Source: Gammaproteobacteria bacterium
GTDB taxonomy: Bacteria; Pseudomonadota; Gammaproteobacteria; JAJPIJ01
Assembly (NCBI GenBank): GCA_022071965.1
Contig: JAJVIQ010000024.1
Location: 1-52,138, forward strand
Length of the DNA stretch: 52,138 bases
Direction of reading: 5' to 3'
The notes beneath the pieces were generated by a model. The model was not told the origin of the DNA. It made no database searches and saw only the letters and a list, made by a program, of their open reading frames with translations. Shown piece by piece: positions 9,549-19,300 of this stretch; position 1 is the first letter of the stretch, and every line of letters starts with the position of its first letter. A program made the translations under genes and the position numbers.

Positions 9549-10840
9549 CTACCAGTCTCCCGCCGATCCCCCTCGGGCGCCAGAGCGCGCCGCGGGCGGC
9601 CATGCCCAAGGGCCCGTCCATCTCGGATCGTCGATGGTGCGTACCGCCAGGGCGGCTTTCCACCACTCCTCGTCGCGAGGTTTGCGCAGGAGATCCTTGG
9701 CGCAGCGGATGACACCTCGCAGTCCCGCGTGCATGGCAACCCTCGCCCTGACCGGCAGCGCCCTGCGGCAGATCTGCACCGCGGCGTCATACCCGAAATC
9801 GGTTCCGAACTGGCGTTTGTACGGATTCAGATTCCGGAAGAAATTGAAGTGTTTCACCGGAGCGTGCCGACAGAGATCCTCGATCATCAGGTAGAGCAGG
9901 ACGGCGTCCGGAGAAACGTCGGCGTAGCGATCGTCGAACGCCGGCCGCACGTAGTAATAGACACCGTTGCACTGCCATCCGATGCAGAACACGCAATCGT
10001 CTTCGCCCGAACGCGGCAGGCCGCGCCGCGCAGCAGTTCGAAGGCGGCGACCTCCCCCGGCGTGGTGAAGACCAGCGTCCCGTGCCGCCGGAACTGCCAT
10101 GAGTGCTGGGATATGCACGCCGCACGATCGAGGAAACCCTGGATCTGATCCTCGCGGTTGATACGCACCAGCTCGGGCGCCCCGTTGCTGCGCTCCTTCA
10201 TCTGTCGAAGCTTGCGCTTGAGGGTGCTGCGGGTCTGGCCGCTGAATTTGCGCAGGCACGCATCAAAATCCGCCGATAACGCGATGGTGTGAAGCTCGCG
10301 CGCCCCCTCCGGGAAACGGACGATCCAGTTCCGCCGGATCGCCCCGTCCGTATTGGTATCGAAACTCCACACCGGGTCGCCGGGACACACGTCATTCAGG
10401 AAGACGGCATCGATTTCCGGACGGTTGCCCATGAACCTGGCGATGACGGCGGCATACAGACCCTCGTCCTGTGGCATGAGCAAGGGCCCTCCCTGCACCT
10501 GGGCGCAATTCAGGCGCAGCGTTCCCAGGTGGCGCCCCGCCGCGTCCATGATCAGCGGGACGGGCCTGATCATCGTCGGCAACACGCCCACCACCTCCCG
10601 CCTCGAAGCGTATGCCACGCCCGACAGATAGGTGTGCGCGGGCTGGCGCGCGAGGTGAAACGTCCAGTACGCGGGCGCCTGAAGGATCGCGGTGAGATGA
10701 TCGTTCCGCGCCACGATCTTGCGCCACGCCGCCTCGAGGCCGGGCGCGCCCGCGCGCTCGGCCGGACTCAGGAACTCGCCGCGGTAATCGATGGAACCGC
10801 TGATCGCGGCAGCCGGGGCGTCAACAGTTTCGCTGCTCAT
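9549..10840 (-). pseudogene. FemAB/GNAT-like acyltransferase, frameshifted
   Basis: Two overlapping minus-strand frames together make one protein of about 430 aa. The N-terminal part (from the ATG at 10840) reads in register to ELLRGAACR near 10025. The C-terminal part continues in another frame as RSGEDDCVFCIGWQ to the stop at 9549. The intact relative at 11773-13017 has the same order without a break, including an F/Y-KRQFG motif near the end (NPYKRQFGTDFG here, ADYKRQFGNRHG there). Extra sequence equivalent to a +1 insertion, or a 2-nt loss, near 10020-10035 explains it. The fold is the GNAT-like peptidyl or acyl transferase seen in FemAB and CelD-type proteins near exopolysaccharide genes. 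It could be a sequencing error and not a real mutation. Confidence 0.75.
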
Positions 10841-11011
10841 CTACGCGGTCCGTTGAACGCAACTCGACAGTGGCACACTCGATCCGATGGATGACGGCAA
10901 TCGGCCGAGCCCGTTTGCGTCCTGCGGCCCTCGATACCGAGCCACTCGGGGGGCTGTTTCGCGTCTCGCCGAAGATCAGACCGTCCTCATCGACCAGGAT
11001 CGGTCGATTCG

Positions 11012-11500
11012 TCAACTGCCGAAAAGCCTGCGGATCTTGCACATCATGCTGCCGCAGTGAACCGCATCGTGAAACAATTCGAAGAGCTCCGTGTCCCCAT
11101 CCTCGATGGCATTACTCAAATCCCCCGCATCGAGCAAACCCACGGCCTTGTTGTCCGCGGTCAACACCGCGGCGCCGGGGATGCCGTCCTCGAGCGGATT
11201 GCCGTAGGCCTTGGCAATGTCGAGATTCTTGGTGAATTGGCCGATGTCGATCTTGACGACGACGAACTCCTTTTCCACCATCCGTCCTGCCTCGCCCTGC
11301 AGAGCCTCGCTCAACGCCCGGCACTCGGGACACCAGTTCGCGCCGAAAATGGCGATGACATGCCTGCCGGAACCCCGCGCAGTCTCGAGGGCGGCCTGGA
11401 GGTCCGATGCCGCATTCGCCGTTTCGTCGTAGGCGGATTGCGCGCTCGCGGCGCCAACGCTCAAGAAGGCAGTCAGTACCAGTCCCGCCGGGATCTTCAT
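11012..11500 (-). CDS. Exported thioredoxin-like protein (WCPEC)
   Basis: A 162-aa protein with a signal peptide (MKIPAGLVLTAFLSVGAASA, cleavage near residue 20) and a thioredoxin-fold domain with redox motif WCPEC (Cys57, Cys60), so it probably works in the periplasm as a disulfide reductase or carrier. Two more Cys lie at the C terminus (HCGSMMC). The ATG at 11500 has a GGAAAG Shine-Dalgarno sequence; the frame remains open upstream but lacks protein-like sequence. It sits alone between the two FemAB/GNAT-like genes. The partner is unknown. Confidence 0.82.
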   Translation of the reverse strand: MKIPAGLVLTAFLSVGAASAQSAYDETANAASDLQAALETARGSGRHVIAIFGANWCPECRALSEALQGEAGRMVEKEFVVVKIDIGQFTKNLDIAKAYGNPLEDGIPGAAVLTADNKAVGLLDAGDLSNAIEDGDTELFELFHDAVHCGSMMCKIRRLFGS

Positions 11501-11772
11501 TTGGCTTTCCACCCCATCGCTTCGAATACTCCTGCGCCGCGTCGATCGAGGATCGCCCTGCGGTGCGCAGCCGGTACAAGTATGAAGCCGGCGCGCCCGC
11601 TCCGCCGCGGGCGGGCAGTCGATATGTGATGAAGATTTCGATATCGGCGGATCGCAACGCATGGAACACGGCCCGGCTCATGCGTTGCCATGGGAACGAC
11701 CGCGGGGCATCTTCCAGACCGGATCTCCCGCTAGCGCGTGGTCCGCGCTGCCGGGGCATGCTCAGCGTACCC

Positions 11773-13017
11773 TTAACCGTCCTGTGACTCTCCCTTCCCG
11801 CCCCTTGCCCGCAGGCGCTGCCAAAGCCGCTTCGCCGGGTCATGCACCGCGCAAATGGCGCGGTTGCGCGCCGTCGCACGCATCACCCAAACGGCGCGGT
11901 CGCGACCATGCCGGTTGCCGAACTGGCGCTTGTAGTCGGCGCCTCCCATGCCGAAATTCACTCTCCGCGCCGCGGTATTCTCGATGAGATCGCGAATGAT
12001 GAGGAACAGCAACACACTGCCCGGGGAAAGCTGGATGTCGCTCCTGCTGTAGGCTATGTCGGCGTAGTGGTAGCTGTCACCGAACTGGTAACCGATCACG
12101 CAAGCGACCGGGCGTTCGCCATGGCGCAGGAGGTAACCGCGAAGCAGGCCGCGCCGCGCGAGGTCCGCATAGCGGGAATGATTCGCCGGCGTGCGCGCGT
12201 AGGCCGCCGTGAGTCCGGGATCTTTCCAGGAATCGGCGGCTACCGCCGCATTGGCGGCGAGAAAGAGTTCGACCTGATCCTCACGGGTTATGCAATCCAC
12301 GCGCATCTCGCTACCATAGGCCTCCTCCATGAGCCGCACCTGGCGTTTCAGGTTGTAGCGCTTCTTCTTCCCGAACTGGCCCAGATACTCGTCGAACTTC
12401 CCGGGCAGCTCCAGGCTGTGGAAGGCGGTCTCGCGGCTGACGTAACCGAATCCGTTCCGGGTCGCGCTGCCCGCCTGCATGATCAGATCCGCCCATGCGC
12501 TGGTCTCGGGGATCGACTTGAAATAGATCGCCTGCGCCTCCGGGACATCTTCCAGCACCGCATCGAGCATCATGGCGGCAACGCTGGCATCCACGGGCAT
12601 GAGCGGCAGGCTGCCGAGCAGCTCCGCGCAACGAATGGCGCTCAGGCCCTGGAGCGCCGCAGGCAAGTTCGTATCGATCGTTCGCACGACCAGTTGCAGC
12701 GGAATCACGCCGACGATCCCCGAGCCGATCCTCATGACCAGCAGCCGCCGGTCGGCCGCCTCCGGCGTCGTGCCAAGGTGATCCCACCACGCCGGCGACT
12801 GGTATTGCGCGTAGAGATTGGGGTGCCCGCCCAGCAGCCTCTCCCAGGTTGCCAGCAAGCCCGGATCGGCTGCGGCGCTCTCCGGCGGGACAATCTCGAA
12901 GGAGACCCTCACATTGTCATGGATGGGCACGGTATGGCGCCGGTGATGCGCCGGGGCGTGCCAACGATTGCGCGCACCCCCGACGCGGCCGTCGCCGGCC
13001 CGTTCCTTGTTGCTCAT
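11773..13017 (-). CDS. FemAB/GNAT-like acyltransferase (CelD type)
   Basis: A 414-aa protein of the GNAT-like family related to FemAB peptidyltransferases and CelD/BcsL proteins. The N-terminal half has a degenerate acyltransferase repeat, and the C-terminal half holds the clearer one, with the basic segment FGKKKRYNLKRQVRLMEEAYG around residues 215-235 and GGADYKRQFG near 380. AGGA lies 4-7 nt upstream of the ATG at 13017. The first 30 residues are basic and of low complexity, so a later GTG (12930) is an alternative start. It is the intact paralogue of the broken copy at 9549-10840. Members of this family often accompany exopolysaccharide or PEP-CTERM loci; the substrate is unknown. Confidence 0.8.
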   Translation of the reverse strand: MSNKERAGDGRVGGARNRWHAPAHHRRHTVPIHDNVRVSFEIVPPESAAADPGLLATWERLLGGHPNLYAQYQSPAWWDHLGTTPEAADRRLLVMRIGSGIVGVIPLQLVVRTIDTNLPAALQGLSAIRCAELLGSLPLMPVDASVAAMMLDAVLEDVPEAQAIYFKSIPETSAWADLIMQAGSATRNGFGYVSRETAFHSLELPGKFDEYLGQFGKKKRYNLKRQVRLMEEAYGSEMRVDCITREDQVELFLAANAAVAADSWKDPGLTAAYARTPANHSRYADLARRGLLRGYLLRHGERPVACVIGYQFGDSYHYADIAYSRSDIQLSPGSVLLFLIIRDLIENTAARRVNFGMGGADYKRQFGNRHGRDRAVWVMRATARNRAICAVHDPAKRLWQRLRARGGKGESQDG

Positions 13018-13320
13018 TATTCCTGCACTCCACGATCACTGCTGCTGTCCTGGCGGATTGAGCCTTCCCCTGAAAGGTCCAACCTGGTGCGAATTGTAAC
13101 AACTCGCGCCCCGCACACGAGGATATGTCCGAGTCCGAGAAGAGCACACGGAAGAGTATCGCCCTTGAAGCTGTATCGTTCCGGATCGCACCTGATCCTT
13201 AGCACATTGACGTGTCCTGCGTCACAACGCGGGGATTTCAATCGACGCACGCAACGGCGGCCGGCCGATCGTGCGGCAGGCCGTCGCACCCTGATCCTTA
13301 CACCGCAGGGCGTCGGACAG
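13018..13320. other. Gap between the FemAB-like gene and the RTX gene
   Basis: About 300 nt with no convincing gene. It should contain the promoter of the FemAB-like gene and the 3' end signals of the RTX transcript. The only structure I see is an imperfect direct repeat listed separately. No T-rich terminator is obvious. Confidence 0.6.
13186..13303. repeat. Imperfect direct repeat (two 20-nt units)
   Basis: Two copies at 13186-13205 and 13284-13303 share TCGCACC, then TGATCCTTA, then CAC, differing by two single-base indels. They are 98 nt apart, immediately downstream of the RTX stop codon. No function is evident. Confidence 0.5.
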
Positions 13321-16300
13321 CTAGGCCAGACGCACCATCCCGCTCTGCAGGCTCGCCAGGGGTCGCAGCGTCTGCGGCGCCAAGCCGAATTCGCCGCTGG
13401 CCAGGCTCGCCTGCAGCGGTATCGAGCCAAGGCCGGCCAACGTGCCGGTGCGGCCATATTGATAGGCGGGATCCCCGCCCAAGGCGGCGACATCACTGCC
13501 GTCGATCTGGAATTCCGCCAAGGCGTCGACCAGCGACCAGGCGCCTACCCCCGAGTCGGCCGAAAGCATCTCATCGAACCGTTGGACGATGGCGCCAAAG
13601 TCGAACTGTGCGATCCTCCGGTTCAGCATGGGATCGGTCGATGACGGATCGAACTGCGCCATCGCCTCGGTGATCACCTGCAGGCCGGAGACACTTTCAT
13701 GGTTCGCGATGACGGTGTCCCGATACCAGTCCCGGAAGATGAGCGAGTCCTCGCCGCCCAGACCGAGGATGAGATCGAACCCGTCGCGCACAAGGGTCAT
13801 GTCCGCATATCCAATCCCGCCGCCGAGCGAAAGGGCATGGTCGGCATCGACACTCGCGAGCACGACATCGGCGCCGTCACCACGGTTGTATGCAATGACA
13901 TCGCTACCGCCGCCGGTATTAATCTCGTCGTCACCCTTGCCGCCGATCAGGAGCTGCTGGCCGCCTCCGCCCTGAAGACGATCCGCGCCGCCGCCGCCAT
14001 CGAGCAGTCCGGCGCCACGCGGATCCATCAGGGCGTCGTCGCCCTCGCCGCCCTGGAGGATGTCGATACCATTTCCGCCAAGCAGCAGATCACCCCCCTC
14101 CGAACCCCAAATGCTGTCGTTGCCGCGGCCACCGGCGAGGGTGTTGCTCGCGTCATTACCGCGCAGCCAGTTGTCCAGCCAATTACCCGTGGCGTCGATG
14201 GCCCCCTGGCCGCTCAGGTGCAGATGCTCGAGGTTCGCGCCGAGCGTACGCGTGACACTCGAGATTACGATGTCTTCCCCTTCCCCTGCCCGTTCAATGG
14301 TGAGATCGCCGACCGTGTCGACGATGTAGGTGTCGTCGCCGGCGCCACCGAGCAGAATGTCGATCCCGGCGCCGCCGTCGAGCAGATTGGCGTTCGTATT
14401 TCCCGTCACGAGGTTCGAGTGCGCATTGCCCGTGCCGCCGATAGCGTCGCTTCCCGTCAGTATCAAGACCTCTGTATCGTCTCCCAGCAGCCAGTCGATG
14501 CCCGATAGCACGGTATCGAAGCCCTGGTCCGGGTCCTCGACGACGACATCGCCGTCACTCTCGACGAAGTATGTGTCATTTCCGCTGCCGCCCACCATCG
14601 TATCGGCGCCGCTGCCCCCATCGAGGACGTCGGATCCGCCTCCGCCTTCCAGGCGATCGTCCCCACCCAGCCCGCTCAGGAGGTCCGATCCGGCCAGCCC
14701 CTGCATCGTGTCGTTTCCGCTGCCGCCGACGAGGCGGTCTGCGCCGTCGGCGCCGGTCAGCCGTTCGCCGGCGGCCTCCACCGACAGCACGAACTCATCG
14801 GCAGCGGTGAGTCCACCCGAGTCGGTGGCCTCGAGCCGCACCGCGTAATCTCCGGCCGCACCGCTTGGCGCCATGCCCCGGAATTTCCGCGCCGCGGGAT
14901 CGAACTGCAGCCAGGACGGCAGCGCCGTCCCGTCCTGCAGCTTGGCCGTATAGGTGAGGCTGTCGCCCGCATCGACATCGCTGAAGACATCCGCCGGGAG
15001 ATCGAATGCGATTTCGGTATCTTCACGGACGGCCTGATCGGCCAATGGAATTGCCAAGAGCGGGGCGTCGTTGACGTTGCGCACCGTCAGCACGAACGAC
15101 TGGCTCGCCTGCTCGCCGTGCGGGTCGGTCGCCGTCACGACCAACTCCAGTTCGCCGACTTCCCCGTTCGCCGGGACGCCGCGAAAGGTCCGTTGCGCGG
15201 CGTCGAACGACAGCCACCCCGGCAGCGCGTTTCCACCGGCGAGGGCCGCGCTGTAGGCGAGAACATCGCCCACGTCCGTATCGATGAAGGCGTCAGCGGG
15301 GAGGACGAGGTCGAGTTGCGCATCCTCGTCCACCACCACCGGTGCAATCCGTTGGCCCACCACGGGCGCGTGATTACCGGTCAACGACAGCAGCGTGGCG
15401 TAGTCCCATTCGGTGCCGTCGGAGAATACGATGCGCTCGAGCCTCGCCCCGCTCACCGGCGCATCGAAGTAGCCGGGTACGGCTACTGCGTCCTCAGTCC
15501 CGATCATACGCAGCAGGAGATCGTTTCCAGTGCGGATCGGCAGCACATCCGTAGCCGCTATGCCGGCCCGGAACAGCAGCCGATCAGATGCATCGCCGGG
15601 GACGTCGTCCTCCTGCACGATATCCTGGCCCTCACCACGGCCGACGACATAGGTGTCACCGCCGCGGCCGCCCGACAGAACGTCTGCGCCGCGACCGCCG
15701 TCGAGCGTGTCATCGGCCGCGCCGGTCAGGATCCGATCGTCGCCCTCGCCTGCCTCGATTCGCAGATCCTCGCCTGCGCGCGGATCATACGGAGCCGGCC
15801 AGCGATCGATCACGAACTCGTCGGCGGCGCTCGTACCGACGACGACGCCCGTCTCGTTCATGTCCCGCACGCTCAGCGGGATGAGCACGTCAGGCTCGGC
15901 GCCGGTGATGGCAAGAGAGATCAATTGCTCCCGCGAGTAGGCGCCGTCGAGGAATTCGTACCGCTCCACACCGAAGCCGTCGGGATCGTTGCTGCCCGCG
16001 AGTATGGACACCACGCCACCATGCGCCTCGACCGGCCCCCACGTCAGCACCAGCGCCTCGCGGTCGGCGCCGTAGGCGATGCGGTGCACGCTCACGGCCG
16101 AAAAGGCCGCGTTGATCTGCACGACGTCGTCGAGTTCGTCGGGGGGAGGTCCTCCTTCATCGCTGCCGCTCGGGTCGATGTAGCCATCATCGAGCACGAC
16201 GTCCACGCCGCCGTCGTGCTGGCCGATCATGTAGGTGTCGGCGCCGTAGCCGCCCTCGAGGCGATCAGCGCCGGCGCCACCCGCCAGGATGTCGGCGCCC

Positions 16301-19300
16301 GCGAAGCCTACCGCCACGTCCGCACCCTGCCCGCCAACCAGGAAATCCTCTCTCGGAGCCCCGTAAACGCGGTCGCCGCCGTCGCCTGCGTCGATGAGCG
16401 AGGGCGCCGGCGTCCCGTAGAACTCGCGATACCAATCCGATTCCGAGGGGTGGAATCCGATCTCCCAGGCCGCCTGATAGCTGCGACGCACGGGATCCCA
16501 TTCCCAGTGGGGGAGGCCCTCGCTCCATGCCCCCTGCTCGCCGATGACGTCATCGCCGCCGCCGGCGGCCACGACCTTAACGCCCAGTCCGAGCTCCGTC
16601 ACCTCGACCTCCGCGAGATAGCCGTCTCCGTTTCCGGTTCTCCCTCCGATACTGCCGAGCGGCGCCGCCGTCGCGTAGCCCGGCATTTCCGGACTCAGAC
16701 GGATCACGTCGCGGTAGAAGTACTCGCGACCACCCGACTGACCCCTGCCGTACGCTCCGCCCAGCGTGGCCCACATCGTCTCGGTGCCGCCGCCCAGGTA
16801 TTCCGGGATGGGCGTCTCCCGCAGGACCGTGTCGGCGCCCGCGGTGCCCGACTGCACGTTGGAAACCAAGGAGTAATTGGTGATGCGCAACGGCGGATAG
16901 GAGATCCGGGGTTCGTCGTTCTCGGGTGCGCCCGGCGAATAGAACTGCAGGATGTACATGTGACCTTCCTCGTCGACGAGCGGTACACCGTTCTCGTCCG
17001 TGGCGAGGTAGGTCCACAGGTATGCGCCTGGTGCGTCTCCGCCGCTCACGCTCATGCCGATGGGTTGAGATTGCCGCACCCGGCCGAAAGCGCTCTGCTG
17101 CCAGCCCGATTCCTGGTTGTAGCGCTGGATGTCGGCGGCAAGCTGCGCACGTTCGCTGGAATAGAGAGTGTTCCACGCCATCTGCACCCAGGTATGGTCG
17201 GGCAGGGCAGGCGAGGCGACCGAGGCGAGATCGACGGGCGCTCCGTCGGATGTCCGGACATCCCAAAGATGAGGAGCCTGAAAATAGCCGGCCACGACAC
17301 TGCTGTCCGCGCCATAGGTCAGCAGCAGATCGTTGCGGAAACGCTGGATCTCGATGCCGTTCGCGACGACTCCGGCCGCCAGGCGCAGCACGTTGACCTG
17401 CGCATCGCTGGAATCGTCAGTGATCGACGTGTTGCCGGCGCTCAGGACGTAGGTATCGGCGCCACGGCCGCCACTCAGCGTATCGTCGCCACCGCCGCCG
17501 ATGAGTATGTCGTTGCCGTCGCCGCCGTCGATGTGATCCTCACCCGGACCCCCATCGAGGGTATCGTTGCCCGAGCCGCCGGCGAGCTCGTCGTTCCCGA
17601 GCGCGGCAAGGATCTGATCGTCGGCGCCGTCGAGGCCGATCAGCGTATCGTCACCCGGGGTGCCGTTCTGGGTGAGCAGCGGTGCGACCAGCTCAGAGGC
17701 CGTCCGCACCACGCCGTCGGCGAACTCGACGGTTTCGATCCGGTTGCCCGCGAACCAGTTCCGGATCGAAACGGAGTTCGCGCCGGAGGTGATCTTCAAG
17801 TCGCTTCCCACTCGCGCAACGCTTACGCCCCGGGACATGGCATCCAGTACGAGGCGATCATCGCCCTGCGCATCGTCGATGAGGACGGCGCCCCACTGGC
17901 CGGATGCGCGGTAGACATCGTTGCCGCCCGTGTCGATGAGTATGTCCTCGCCCGCGCCGTCGTCGTAGGCGTCGTTGCCGTCACCACCCTGGAGCGTGTC
18001 CTTGCCTTCGCCGCCCCGGAGCACGTCGTCGCCATCCATCCCGTGGAGGATGTCATCGCCGCTCCCGCCGTCGAGCATGTCGTCGCCCTCCTCGCCCTTC
18101 AGCAGGTCGCCGTCGGCCCCGCCCTCCAGGACATCGTTGCCTCCGCCCCCGAACAGCCGATCCCGTCCCGCCCCGCCTCGCAGCGTGTCATGCCCCGATG
18201 CGAGTTGACCGTCCCCGTATCGACGGTTGCGCAAGACATAGGGTGGCGACGAGGGCATCGTCGCGAGTATCCCGCCGTCGAGCTCGAACCTGGCCGGATC
18301 GGCGTCGCCGTACAGCACATCGTCACCGTCGCCGCCATCGAGCAGATCATCACCTGCCTCGCCGGCCAGGCTGTCCTCGCCCGCCTCTCCGTACAGACCA
18401 TCGCTGTCGAAACCACCGAAGAGCAGATCGCTGCCGTCCCCGCCCCGCATCTCGTCCCGTCCCCCTTTCTCCGCAGCGACATCCTCCACGTAGTAATGGT
18501 CGCGCAGCCAGACGCCTGGGCCCATGTCGAACACACCCATGTTGGTCCCATCCCAGGCCACGGTGCCGTTGATCAAAGTCGGAACACCGGTCACGGAGTC
18601 GCCATACAGCCAGTCCGCCCCCTTTCCGCCCAGCACGATGTCGGCGCCATGTCCCGCCAGCAGGCGGTCTCCGCCTTCGCCGCCAACCAGCACGTCGCTG
18701 CCACCGCCACCGTCGATCCAGTCGTTGTCCATGCCGCCGTTCACCACGTCGCCGCCGGCGTACCCCTTCACGACATCATGCCCGGTTCCGCCATCGAAGT
18801 ACTCGGCGAGGGACGTGCCCTCCATGTAGTCGTTGCCGGCATCGCCGAACGCACGCGGACCGTGGCCACTGGTGTCGGAGATGTCGTCGTAGCTTCCGCT
18901 CGTATAGCGATCGAAATAGTAGGTCAGCACATAGTCGTCACCATCGCCGCCATGCAGCGTCAGCCCGGACAGGTCGTAATGGTCGACCGGGCCGATCTTC
19001 ACGCGTTCGCCGAAGGTGAACGTATCCCTGCCGGCACCGGCATCCGCCATCGTCCACAGGTCAGGCGCGTCCGCGCTCAGACCGACTGCGTCGTCACCGC
19101 CAGTGCCGATGAACGCAGGGCCGGTGTTGTCCGCGGTGTCCCGCAGGTCAATCCCAAGGCGACTTCCTGCCGCGAGGGCCGCGAAGTTCCCGATAGTGAC
19201 CGTGGAACCGGGGTGCCGGGTATTCGTGATCAGCAGATCCTCGCCAACGACGGTGAAGGCGAAGACATGATCGCCGCCGGTGAACACGGCGGCGTCCGGC

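Noticed and set aside
11112-11879. 255-codon minus-strand frame across the thioredoxin gene
   Set aside because: It overlaps the thioredoxin-like gene, which has a signal peptide, Shine-Dalgarno sequence and WCPEC motif; this frame is Arg-rich and lacks motifs.
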